Below, piece after piece: positions 52,625-60,693 of a stretch of 64,000 bases of DNA (positions within the stretch are counted from its first letter, which is position 1; each line of letters opens with the position of its first letter). A program made the translations under genes and the position numbers. The DNA lies in NCBI RefSeq assembly GCF_014207905.1, contig NZ_JACHLB010000001.1, positions 62,001 through 126,000 on the forward strand, given 5' to 3'. The notes beneath the pieces were generated by a model, which saw only the letters and a list, made by a program, of their open reading frames with translations, did no database searches and was not told the DNA's origin. Origin of the DNA: Flavobacterium notoginsengisoli. GTDB lineage: Bacteria; Bacteroidota; Bacteroidia; Flavobacteriales; Flavobacteriaceae.

Positions 52625-54070
52625 ATGAAACACACAAAAGTTAGAGACTTATTAAACAGTACGACGACGTTACAGGAAGTGAATGCAAAAGGATGGGTGA
52701 GAACTTTTAGAAATAATCAGTTCATCGCTTTAAATGACGGTTCTACAATTAATAATATTCAATGTGTTGTTGATTTTGAAAATACACCAGAAGAGACTTT
52801 AAAAAGAATTACTACTGGAGCTGCGGTTTCTGTAATTGGAACTTTAGTTGAAAGTAAAGGTGCTGGTCAGAAATATGAAATTCAGGTTACCAAATTGGAA
52901 ATCCTTGGAGATTCTGATGCAGAGAAATTCCCAATGCAACCTAAAAAACACTCTTTAGAATTTTTACGTGAAAACGCTCACTTGCGCGTACGTACAAATG
53001 CTTTTGGTGCAATTATGCGTGTGCGTTCTGTATTGTCTTATGCAGTTCACAAATATTTTCAGGACAAAGGTTTCGTTTATGTAAACACGCCAATTATCAC
53101 TGGAGCTGATGCTGAAGGTGCTGGAGAAATGTTCCAAGTAACTTCTTTACCATTGGATAATCTTCCTAAAAATGAAGAAGGAAACATCGATTTCAAAAAA
53201 GATTTCTTTGGAAAACATACCAACTTAACAGTTTCTGGACAGTTAGAAGGAGAAACTTTCGCAATGGCTTTGGGTCAGATTTATACGTTTGGACCAACTT
53301 TTAGAGCAGAAAACTCAAACACTTCTCGTCACTTGGCAGAGTTTTGGATGATCGAGCCAGAAGTTGCTTTCAACAACCTTGACGACAACATGGATTTGGC
53401 TGAAGATTTTATTCAGTATGTAATTAAATACGCTTTAGACAACTGTAAAGATGATTTGAAATTCTTAGAAGGAAGACTTTTAGAAGAAGAAAAATCAAAA
53501 CCGCAGGCGGAAAGAAGCGAAATGAGTTTGTTAGAGAAATTGAACTTCGTTTTAGAAAACAACTTCAAACGTGTTTCTTATACGGAGGCAATTGACATTT
53601 TAAGAGATTCAACTCCAAATAAAAAGAAAAAATTCCAATATATCATCAACGAATGGGGAGCTGATTTACAATCAGAACACGAGCGTTATTTAGTAGAAAA
53701 ACACTTTAAATGTCCAGTAATTTTATTTGATTACCCAGCAAACATTAAAGCGTTTTACATGCGTTTGAACGACAACACAGAACCAGGAAGAGAAACTGTT
53801 CGCGCAATGGATATCCTTTTCCCTGGAATTGGAGAAATCGTTGGTGGTTCTGAAAGAGAAGAGCGTTACGATGTTTTGGTTGAAAAAATGAAAGCATTAG
53901 AAATTGACCAAGAAGAATTATACTGGTATTTAGACACCAGAAGATTTGGTTCTGCAACGCACGCCGGTTTTGGTTTAGGTTTTGAACGTTTGGTATTGTT
54001 TGTAACTGGAATGACAAACATTAGAGACGTAATTCCTTTCCCAAGAACTCCAGGTAGCGCGGAATTCTAA
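52625..54070 (+). CDS. asnS: Asparaginyl-tRNA synthetase
   Basis: It charges tRNA-Asn. The 481-residue class IIb synthetase has an N-terminal OB-fold anticodon-binding domain (about 15-115) and the catalytic domain with motif 2 ([15 protein letters not shown]) and motif 3 ([15 protein letters not shown]). The [12 protein letters not shown] motif is typical of AsnRS. It is followed by rpoN, a pairing common in Flavobacteriia. Confidence 0.97.
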   Translation: MKHTKVRDLLNSTTTLQEVNAKGWVRTFRNNQFIALNDGSTINNIQCVVDFENTPEETLKRITTGAAVSVIGTLVESKGAGQKYEIQVTKLEILGDSDAEKFPMQPKKHSLEFLRENAHLRVRTNAFGAIMRVRSVLSYAVHKYFQDKGFVYVNTPIITGADAEGAGEMFQVTSLPLDNLPKNEEGNIDFKKDFFGKHTNLTVSGQLEGETFAMALGQIYTFGPTFRAENSNTSRHLAEFWMIEPEVAFNNLDDNMDLAEDFIQYVIKYALDNCKDDLKFLEGRLLEEEKSKPQAERSEMSLLEKLNFVLENNFKRVSYTEAIDILRDSTPNKKKKFQYIINEWGADLQSEHERYLVEKHFKCPVILFDYPANIKAFYMRLNDNTEPGRETVRAMDILFPGIGEIVGGSEREERYDVLVEKMKALEIDQEELYWYLDTRRFGSATHAGFGLGFERLVLFVTGMTNIRDVIPFPRTPGSAEF

Positions 54071-54206
54071 TCTGAGGCTCTAAGGTACTGAGGTACTGAG
54101 GTACTAAGATTCTAAGGTTTAAAGTTTAATAATAAATAATTAAAAGCGAAATTAATTCGTCAACATAAGATACTTAGTGCCTTAGCACCTTAGTATCTTA
54201 GCACCT
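54071..54206. repeat. Octanucleotide repeat array between asnS and rpoN
   Basis: GGTACTGA, GGTACTGA, GGTACTAA, GATTCTAA, GGTTTAAA (about 54082-54122) runs with an 8-bp period. CTTAGTGC, CTTAGCAC, CTTAGTAT, CTTAGCAC (about 54175-54205) is the inverted counterpart. Together they could form a long hairpin between the genes. It lies immediately before rpoN. Confidence 0.8.
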
Positions 54207-54212
54207 TTTTTT

Positions 54213-55673
54213 ATGCTAAAGCAATTTTTAAATTTAAAATTATCTCAAAAATTATCTCCACAGCAAATTCAGCTGATGAAGTTAATTCAATTGCCTACGC
54301 AAGCTTTTGAACAGCGTTTATTAGAAGAAATGAACGAAAACCCAGCTTTGGAAGCGGGTAAAGAAGACGACTACGAAGCTGATGAATATACTAATGACGA
54401 CTACGACGATTATGATGACAATGAGTCTGACAGAATCGAAGCAGACGACATTAACATTGACGAATATTTAAGCGACGACGATACGCCAGATTACAAAACT
54501 CAGGTTAATAATTACAGCGACGATGAAGAGCGCGAAACACCTTTTGCGGCTCCGATTAGTTTCCATCAGGATTTAATCAATCAATTGAATACTTTTATTT
54601 TGAACGATGAAGAGCGTGAAATCGCTGAATTCCTTGTTGGAAGTATTGATGATATGGGTTACATCCGCAGAAGCATTCCGGATATTGTAGACGACATGGC
54701 TTTTACGCAGGGAATTTATACTGATGAAGCAATGGTCGAAAAAATGATGACCGTGATTCACGAACTAGAGCCTTCGGGAGTTGGCGCACGCGATTTACAA
54801 GAATGTTTATTGCTTCAATTAAAACATAAAACTCCAACTGAATATGTTGATTTAGCTATTGACATTATCGAAAATCAGTTTGATGCTTTTACGAAGAAAC
54901 ATTACGACAAGCTTCTACAGAAATACAGTATTTCTAATGAACAGCTTAAAAAAGCGATTCACGAAATTGAAAGACTAAACCCAAAACCGGGCGGATCTTT
55001 CACAGGAAATAATAAAGTTACCGAAAATGTAGTTCCAGATTTTGCCATCAGAATTGTAGACGGAGAATTAGAACTGACTTTAAACGGAAGAAATGCTCCT
55101 TCTCTGCACGTTTCAAAAGATTATCAAGAAATGATGCAGACATACAAAGAATCTCGTGATAAATCGACTGCACAAAAAGATGCCGTTCAGTTTATCAAAC
55201 AAAAATTAGATTCGGCTAAATGGTTTATCGATGCGATCAGACAGCGTCAGGAAACGCTTTTTGTAACCATGAATGCGATTATGCATTATCAGGAAGAATA
55301 TTTCTTAGATGGTGACGAAACCAAACTAAAACCAATGATCTTAAAAGACATTGCAGATATGGTTGGTTTGGATATTTCGACCATTTCGCGTGTAGCAAAC
55401 AGCAAATATGTTGAAACTCCATACGGAACCAAATTGATCAAAGAATTTTTCTCAGAAGCGATGAAAAACGACCAAGGTGAAGATGTTTCGACTTTAGAAA
55501 TCAAAAAAATTCTTCAAAATACTATTGAAGAAGAAGACAAAAGAAAACCGCTTCCAGACGATCAATTGGCAGAAATCTTAAAAGAAAAAGGTTATCCAAT
55601 TGCTAGAAGAACAATCGCAAAATATCGTGAACAATTAGATATTCCGGTAGCGAGAATGAGAAAAAAGATTTAG
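54213..55673 (+). CDS. rpoN: RNA polymerase sigma-54 factor
   Basis: The 486-residue protein has region I (LKLSQKLSPQQIQLMKLIQL, residues 9-28), an acidic region II (about 48-100), the core-binding and DNA-binding region, and the RpoN box ARRTIAKYREQL near residues 465-476. The order asnS-rpoN is typical of Flavobacteriia. Sigma-54 needs a bacterial enhancer-binding protein; none is in the window. The ATG is immediately downstream of the octanucleotide array. Confidence 0.96.
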   Translation: MLKQFLNLKLSQKLSPQQIQLMKLIQLPTQAFEQRLLEEMNENPALEAGKEDDYEADEYTNDDYDDYDDNESDRIEADDINIDEYLSDDDTPDYKTQVNNYSDDEERETPFAAPISFHQDLINQLNTFILNDEEREIAEFLVGSIDDMGYIRRSIPDIVDDMAFTQGIYTDEAMVEKMMTVIHELEPSGVGARDLQECLLLQLKHKTPTEYVDLAIDIIENQFDAFTKKHYDKLLQKYSISNEQLKKAIHEIERLNPKPGGSFTGNNKVTENVVPDFAIRIVDGELELTLNGRNAPSLHVSKDYQEMMQTYKESRDKSTAQKDAVQFIKQKLDSAKWFIDAIRQRQETLFVTMNAIMHYQEEYFLDGDETKLKPMILKDIADMVGLDISTISRVANSKYVETPYGTKLIKEFFSEAMKNDQGEDVSTLEIKKILQNTIEEEDKRKPLPDDQLAEILKEKGYPIARRTIAKYREQLDIPVARMRKKI

Positions 55674-55684
55674 ATTTTCTTCGA

Positions 55685-55711
55685 ACCATATAAGAAATGT
55701 AAGCTCATTTA
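55685..55711 (+). repeat. Single copy of the 27-bp ACCATATAAG repeat
   Basis: ACCATATAAG, AA, ATGTAAG, C, TCATTTA is the third copy of the arm that flanks the phoB-phoR element at 12.2 kb. It starts 12 bp past the rpoN stop codon. Confidence 0.8.
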
Positions 55712-55718
55712 AAGCAGC

Positions 55719-55751
55719 AAACCCGACAGGTTTTGAAATCTGTCGGGTTTG
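55719..55751. terminator. CCCGACAG-type hairpin terminator (copy 3)
   Basis: ACCCGACAGGTTTT, GA, AAT-CTGTCGGGTTT with minor mismatches forms the same hairpin as at 28.3 kb, between the convergent rpoN and PIN genes. Confidence 0.7.
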
Positions 55752-55754
55752 TTT

Positions 55755-56162
55755 TTATATTGTTGCTAAAAATTCTGCAGGTGTCATAACAACAATCTCA
55801 GAATTTTTAAAATCCTTTTTATTTCTGGTTATTATTATTTCGCTTTTATGATGCACAGCACTAAAATATTGTACCGCATCTTCAAAATCATTAAAATTAG
55901 AAATCAAACTTTTATCAATAACAATTTCATCAATATTAGAAACTTCACAAATAATTCTGAACTTTTTTAGAGCATCTAAAACTATCTTTTCGTCTACATT
56001 TCTGGAAACTACATAAACCGTATTTACAAAAGACAAAGAAGATGTTGCCAATTTAACCTTTTTATTTTCTGCTAAAGAAGCAATTATTGCAATGTCATTA
56101 TAAAAAGGTTCTCTTTTATCAATTAAGTCAATTAGGACATTTGTATCTAAAAATAAATTCAT
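55755..56162 (-). CDS. PIN-domain toxin (VapC-like RNase)
   Basis: The 135-residue protein has the PIN-domain acidic residues Asp6 and Asp12 in LDTNVLIDLID, Asp95 in NDFEDAVQY and Asp117 in TRNKKDF. It has the PIN_3 (PF13470) form rather than classical VapC. Such toxins cleave RNA. Its antitoxin lies two bases upstream on the same strand, so the pair is a likely type II toxin-antitoxin system. RNA target unknown. Confidence 0.85.
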   Translation of the reverse strand: MNLFLDTNVLIDLIDKREPFYNDIAIIASLAENKKVKLATSSLSFVNTVYVVSRNVDEKIVLDALKKFRIICEVSNIDEIVIDKSLISNFNDFEDAVQYFSAVHHKSEIIITRNKKDFKNSEIVVMTPAEFLATI

Positions 56163-56164
56163 TA

Positions 56165-56419
56165 TTATTTATATTTTTCAGATAAATAATTTTGACGATC
56201 TTTTTTATAATCAAAATCCTCCGGAGTTTCTCCTTTCCCTACTGACAGACCTTTCACAAAAGAACTAATTTCTCTGTTCTCTTCAAATTTATCTTTTTCA
56301 ATAATTGTTTTCAAATAATTTTCAATCAAAAGCGACAAACTATGCTTATGTCCTGCAGCATAAATTTTAGCTTTTTCAATTACATCTTTATCTAATTTGA
56401 GTGTCAATTTTGCATCCAT
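56165..56419 (-). CDS. DUF6364-type antitoxin
   Basis: The 84-residue protein starts MDAKLTLKLDKDVIEKAKIY, the beginning of a ribbon-helix-helix DNA-binding domain (about 1-45), followed by a charged tail (YKKDRQNYLSEKYK) likely to bind the toxin. It matches DUF6364 proteins that pair with PIN toxins. It ends 2 bp before the toxin start. Transcription is probably autoregulated through the RHH domain. Confidence 0.82.
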   Translation of the reverse strand: MDAKLTLKLDKDVIEKAKIYAAGHKHSLSLLIENYLKTIIEKDKFEENREISSFVKGLSVGKGETPEDFDYKKDRQNYLSEKYK

Positions 56420-56472
56420 AACCTAACACATTTAATACGTACAAATATAATATATTTATCCGTACAAATAAT

Positions 56473-56505
56473 AAACCCGACAAATTTTAAAAATCCGTCG
56501 GGTTT
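56473..56505. terminator. CCCGACAA-type hairpin (copy 4)
   Basis: AACCCGACAAATTTT, then AAAATCCGTCGGGTT forms the repeat hairpin with one changed pair. It lies upstream of the antitoxin and downstream of the 139-residue gene, on whose strand it would act as terminator. Confidence 0.65.
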
Positions 56506-56527
56506 ATCAACATATAAACTTAATTTT

Positions 56528-56947
56528 TTATTTATACTGATCTGGCAATATTTTCACATCAAATAAAAACACTTTCTTTTTATCAGAATAATGATAAATC
56601 AAAGTATAATCATTATCTCTAAAAACTTGAAGCCCTGGATTTGCTTTTGCAGTGCTAACCAAACTTTTTTCAATTTCTTCTTTTATAACATTTACTTCAG
56701 CCGTTTCTTTTGCCACATTCAATAATGTCAAATTGTATTGAACTGTTTTTTCTTCATGTAAACTTACACTATCTAAGCGCATGCCTTCCTGAATATTTAG
56801 TGGACAGCTTTTATTATATTTTGCTACCAATTCAGTTATTTCTGTATTCACTTCTTGTTCTTTTTCAGTAAGGAAAAATTGAAAATAAACAGCCGCAGCA
56901 ATTGCAGCGACAACGATAATCAACAATAAAATATTCGATTTTCTCAT
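56528..56947 (-). CDS. Hypothetical membrane-anchored protein
   Basis: The 139-residue protein has one N-terminal transmembrane segment (about 6-26, LLLIIVVAAIAAAVYFQFFL) and an extracytoplasmic domain with a single Cys, KSCPLNIQEGMRLDSVS. I do not recognise the family. It starts 34 bp after the thymidine kinase stop, in the same direction, and may be co-transcribed. Confidence 0.55.
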   Translation of the reverse strand: MRKSNILLLIIVVAAIAAAVYFQFFLTEKEQEVNTEITELVAKYNKSCPLNIQEGMRLDSVSLHEEKTVQYNLTLLNVAKETAEVNVIKEEIEKSLVSTAKANPGLQVFRDNDYTLIYHYSDKKKVFLFDVKILPDQYK

Positions 56948-56981
56948 GTTTTATGTACTTAACAAAGTTTCAATCGAGAAG

Positions 56982-57572
56982 TTATTTCTCCTGATTTTTT
57001 TTCATGGCATTAAAATACGCCGCACGGCTAAGTGGCTCGTATTCTTCGGTTTCGCCAAGCATTACTAATTTATCATTAGCGGTTTTTCTAAAGCTGTAAT
57101 TTGCTAAATTTCCTGTTCGAGTACAAACAGCATGAACTTTAGTTACATATTCGGCAGTTGCCATAAGTCCAGGCATCGGTCCAAATGGGTTTCCTTTAAA
57201 ATCCATATCCAAACCAGCAACAATTACACGAATTCCTTGATTTGCGAGATCATTACAAACGGTAATAATTTCATCATCAAAAAACTGTGCTTCATCAATA
57301 CCAATCACATCGCAGCCTTGCGCTAAAATTAAAATATTAGCTGCTGCTGGAACTGGCGTAGAACGAATTTCGTTGGCATCGTGAGAAACCACCATTTCGT
57401 CATGATAACGGGTATCAATAGCTGGTTTAAAGATTTCAACTCTTTGTTTGGCAAATTGAGCACGTTTTAATCTGCGAATCAGCTCTTCGGTTTTACCCGA
57501 AAACATTGATCCACAAATAACTTCAATCCACCCAAATTGTTCTTTGTGATTTACTGTATTTTCGAGAAACAT
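56982..57572 (-). CDS. tdk: Thymidine kinase, type II
   Basis: It salvages thymidine by phosphorylation to dTMP. Counting from ATG 57572 the protein has 196 residues: P-loop GSMFSGKT at 21-28, DEAQFF in the middle, and [14 protein letters not shown] near the C-terminus. In most type II enzymes four Cys bind zinc in two CxxC pairs; here only one Cys remains at that region and the later pair (usually near CRxC) is absent. I chose ATG 57572 because it gives the standard length; an upstream extension of 31 residues adds nothing typical. Confidence 0.93.
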   Translation of the reverse strand: MFLENTVNHKEQFGWIEVICGSMFSGKTEELIRRLKRAQFAKQRVEIFKPAIDTRYHDEMVVSHDANEIRSTPVPAAANILILAQGCDVIGIDEAQFFDDEIITVCNDLANQGIRVIVAGLDMDFKGNPFGPMPGLMATAEYVTKVHAVCTRTGNLANYSFRKTANDKLVMLGETEEYEPLSRAAYFNAMKKNQEK

Positions 57573-57808
57573 TTTGTATTTTTCTGCCTTTAAAAATGAA
57601 TAGTTTTTATTACTTTGTACTGGTAATAAATCGACGTAAAAATGTGTTGTTTTACATTTTTTCAAAAGTAGAAAATTTTTATCAAATCAAATATTAGCGA
57701 AAGCTTATTAACAGAAATAAAAAATTATCTTTTGAATTTTCCTTGAGAATAGAGACATTCAGACGTTAAATACCCTAAAATACCTTATTCACTATAATTT
57801 CAACAGTT

Positions 57809-58843
57809 ATGAAAAAAAAATTGGAAGCCGATTTAATCAGCATTGCACATCGAATTTTAAAACTTAAGAACAAGTCCGATATCAATCAATTATACCTAGA
57901 AACTCAGAAATTATACGAGAAATTAGCGGTATTAAAATTTGTAGAAGAGAATTTTGATGCTGCAAAACCAACAATCGGGCAAAACGATATTGCTTCAGAA
58001 TTGGAAATGATTTTTGATAAAGAAGAAGAAACTATTCCAACTTTATTAGAAAATGAAGCTCCAATTGCAGAAACAGTAATTGCGCTTGAAGAAACTTATG
58101 AACCTGAAATTTCAGAAGAAAGTCCAGCAGAAGTTGTTGAAGCTGCCGAACCAATTACTGAAATTGCAGAACCTGTAATCGAAGAAACGACTGAACCAAT
58201 TGTTGCCGAAATTATTGAACCAGAAGCTGAAAAAGAAATTGAGCAAATTGAAGAATCGAAAAATAAAATCGACGAACTTTCTTTTACAACTGTAAATGAT
58301 TTGAAACCGATTCCAGATTTCAAACCTGCTTTTGAATTAGAAACAGAAGAAATTAAGGACGAAGTTAAAGAAGAGCCAAAAGCTAAAACGGCTCCAATTC
58401 CGACCATTTTGTTTGAAGATTTTGGTGTAAATTATGCCGATGCACAATTTGTAAAAGTAGATAGTTTTGAAGCTATTCCTCCTGCTAAAACTCCTTCAAT
58501 AAACGATTTTAAAGAAGAAAAAAAGGAAGAGAAAATTGAAGCAAAAAAAGTTGAAACTGCTATTCTTGAAACTCCTGCACAATCAAAACCAGTTAGTTTG
58601 AATGAAAAACTGGCAAGAGGTTTTCATATTGATTTGAATGATAGAATTGCTTTTACGAAAAACCTTTTTGGAAACAGCACCGAAGATTACAGTCGAGTTT
58701 TAAACCAGCTTTTAACTTTTGATTCTTATGCTGAAGCGCAAGAATTTATAGAAAACATGGTGAAACCAGATTACAATAATTGGGAAGGAAAAGACGATTA
58801 CGCAGAACGTTTTCTTGGAATTATCGAGAAAAAATTCGCTTAA
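57809..58843 (+). CDS. Acidic conserved hypothetical protein with C-terminal conserved domain
   Basis: The 344-residue protein begins with an N-terminal helical segment (MKKKLEADLISIAHRILKLK), then a long Glu/Pro-rich low-complexity region (about 60-260), then a conserved-looking C-terminal domain of about 80 residues (SLNEKLARGFHIDLNDRIAF, then TKNLFGNSTEDYSRVLNQL). No signal peptide or membrane segment is seen. I do not know its role. The order tdk, this protein, rsmI is typical of Flavobacteriia. Confidence 0.7.
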   Translation: MKKKLEADLISIAHRILKLKNKSDINQLYLETQKLYEKLAVLKFVEENFDAAKPTIGQNDIASELEMIFDKEEETIPTLLENEAPIAETVIALEETYEPEISEESPAEVVEAAEPITEIAEPVIEETTEPIVAEIIEPEAEKEIEQIEESKNKIDELSFTTVNDLKPIPDFKPAFELETEEIKDEVKEEPKAKTAPIPTILFEDFGVNYADAQFVKVDSFEAIPPAKTPSINDFKEEKKEEKIEAKKVETAILETPAQSKPVSLNEKLARGFHIDLNDRIAFTKNLFGNSTEDYSRVLNQLLTFDSYAEAQEFIENMVKPDYNNWEGKDDYAERFLGIIEKKFA

Positions 58844-58885
58844 CAATTTCGCATCTCACATTTTACATTTCACGAATAAAGAATT

Positions 58886-59614
58886 ATGTCCAAATTATAT
58901 ATCGTTCCAACGCCAATTGGCAATCTTGAAGACATGACTTTTAGAGCCATTCGGGTTTTGAAAGAGGTCGATTTGATTTTGGCGGAAGATACCCGCACAA
59001 GCGGAAAATTATTGAAGCATTTTGAAATTGGCACGCACATGCACAGCCATCATATGCACAATGAACACAAAACCACCGAAAATTTAATTGCACGTTTGAA
59101 AGCCGGCGAAACCATCGCTTTAATTTCAGACGCTGGAACTCCAGCAATTTCAGATCCTGGATTTCTTTTAACTCGCGCTTGCGTCGAAAATAAAATTGAA
59201 GTAGAATGTCTTCCGGGCGCTACAGCTTTTGTTCCTGCTTTAGTAAACAGTGGACTCCCAAATGATAAATTTGTTTTTGAAGGTTTTCTTCCTGATAAAA
59301 AAGGGCGTCAAACTCGATTTTTGGCTTTAGCCGAAGAAACCCGAACGATGATTTTATATGTTTCTCCACACAAATTAGTGAAAACTTTAGCCGAATTTGT
59401 GCAATATTTTGGAGAAGACAGACAAGTTTGCGTTTCGAGAGAATTATCAAAAATGCATGAAGAAAATGTACGCGGAACAGCAAAAGAAGTTTTAGCACAT
59501 TTTGAAAAAACAGCTCCACGCGGCGAAATCGTCGTTGTCGTTGCGGGAAAAACAATAACAAAAGAACCTAAGAAAAGTAAGTTTTCTAAGGATGAAGAAA
59601 AAGAAGAAGAATAA
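58886..59614 (+). CDS. rsmI: 16S rRNA (cytidine(1402)-2'-O)-methyltransferase
   Basis: It methylates the ribose of C1402 of 16S rRNA using S-adenosylmethionine. The 242-residue protein has the tetrapyrrole methylase fold: VPTPIGNLEDMTFRAI at residues 7-22, LAEDTRTSGKLLKHF, ALISDAGTPAISDPG and PGATAFVPAL. A Lys/Glu-rich tail of 25 residues is dispensable-looking. It is followed immediately by the next small lipoprotein gene. Confidence 0.97.
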   Translation: MSKLYIVPTPIGNLEDMTFRAIRVLKEVDLILAEDTRTSGKLLKHFEIGTHMHSHHMHNEHKTTENLIARLKAGETIALISDAGTPAISDPGFLLTRACVENKIEVECLPGATAFVPALVNSGLPNDKFVFEGFLPDKKGRQTRFLALAEETRTMILYVSPHKLVKTLAEFVQYFGEDRQVCVSRELSKMHEENVRGTAKEVLAHFEKTAPRGEIVVVVAGKTITKEPKKSKFSKDEEKEEE

Positions 59615-59648
59615 AACCTATTTACAATCCAGAAAGTTCTCTTGTTTA

Positions 59649-60104
59649 ATGAAAAAAGCAATCTTTATAATTATCTGTTTTACATTGTTAAGCTGTAACA
59701 ATTCAAATCATAGTTCAAACAAAGAAAAAGCTTTATTGGATAAAATTTCACAACTTGAAAATGAAAATAAAAAATTAAAAGATTCATTATCAAAAAATGA
59801 ACGCGATTTTATAAATTCTCAAATGTTAATTGGAGTTCCTGATGTCGAATCTTTTAAAGTGGGGAAAAAAAATAATATCACCTTCTTATTTTACACATTA
59901 GATAAAAAATTACCTCAATATGAAATTTATAAGGTTGAAAATAAGAAAGAAATTAAAATAGGTGAAAACAATCAAACAAAATTTAATTACGAGTTTATTC
60001 CAAAGTCAATAGATGATAGCAAATTGCATATATTAGTAAAAATACCATATGAAGGAAAAGTTACAACTATGCAAAATTCAATATCACTTAATGTAAAAAA
60101 ATAA
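59649..60104 (+). CDS. Hypothetical lipoprotein
   Basis: Counting from ATG 59649 the 151-residue protein has a lipoprotein signal peptide (MKKAIFIIICFTLLSC, Cys16), a heptad-like coiled-coil stretch (KEKALLDKISQLENENKKLK), then a beta-rich domain. I do not recognise it. A longer frame that begins inside rsmI is less likely because it puts the signal peptide internally. The gap to the HopJ gene is 9 bp. Confidence 0.65.
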   Translation: MKKAIFIIICFTLLSCNNSNHSSNKEKALLDKISQLENENKKLKDSLSKNERDFINSQMLIGVPDVESFKVGKKNNITFLFYTLDKKLPQYEIYKVENKKEIKIGENNQTKFNYEFIPKSIDDSKLHILVKIPYEGKVTTMQNSISLNVKK

Positions 60105-60113
60105 AATACAATC

Positions 60114-60458
60114 ATGAGCATTCAAGCCTTTTTAGAAAAAGTAAAACAAACTCCAACTCAAATCACATTTCCTGAAACTATTGCCGTAATTGAAGAAAAT
60201 TACAACTTTACACCAACCGCTTTTCAAAACGGAACACAGCATAATGCTGCCGGAGAAAATTCTGGTTCTTGTAAATTATTTTCTTTCGCAAAATTGCAAA
60301 ACTTAAGCAAAGAAGAAACTTTAGCTTGTTTCGGAGCTTTTTATTTCGAAGAAGTTTTAGGCGATCTAAACGGAACAAATCACCAAAACATTAGAAATTT
60401 CATCAACTTAGGCTGGGACGGAATTCAGTTTGAAGGAAATGCTTTAGAAGCAAAATAA
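60114..60458 (+). CDS. HopJ type III effector-family protein
   Basis: The 114-residue protein matches the HopJ family (PF08888), first described as a plant-pathogen effector: FLEKVKQTPTQITFPETIAV, NAAGENSGSCKLFSFAKLQN and INLGWDGIQFEG. The family occurs in many bacteria that have no type III secretion, so an effector role here is unlikely; a housekeeping role is presumed but unknown. It has no signal peptide. It follows the lipoprotein gene by 9 bp. Confidence 0.85.
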   Translation: MSIQAFLEKVKQTPTQITFPETIAVIEENYNFTPTAFQNGTQHNAAGENSGSCKLFSFAKLQNLSKEETLACFGAFYFEEVLGDLNGTNHQNIRNFINLGWDGIQFEGNALEAK

Positions 60459-60474
60459 TTCTGCGTAAAAAAAT

Positions 60475-60616
60475 AAACACATAGAAACATAGTTTTTTGT
60501 TTGTGAATAAAAGAAAACAAAAAGAAACTAGTTTCTAACACATAGAAAAACTATGTGCATTTATGCAAGAGAAACGCCTTTTTAGAGTTTCTGATAATCT
60601 ATGATTCTATGTGTTT
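60475..60616. repeat. Inverted repeat between HopJ and recJ genes
   Basis: AAACACATAGAAACATAG (60475-60492) and CTATGATTCTATGTGTTT (60599-60616) pair over 17 of 18 bp. An inner hairpin CACATAG-AAAAA-CTATGTG is at 60539-60557. No gene is seen in the 235-bp gap; the AATCTAAAATC repeat lies just before recJ. Confidence 0.75.
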
Positions 60617-60693
60617 AAAAAAATATCCATCAAGATTAAACGTTTTTCGATTTCTTAAATCTAAAATCAATAATCTAAAATCTAAAATCATCC

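Noticed and set aside
54071..54206. Possible CRISPR array between asnS and rpoN
   Set aside because: Units are only 8 bp, without spacers, and no cas genes are near.
60114..60458. Type III secretion effector
   Set aside because: HopJ similarity is a family name; no type III secretion genes are in the window and the family is widespread in non-pathogens.
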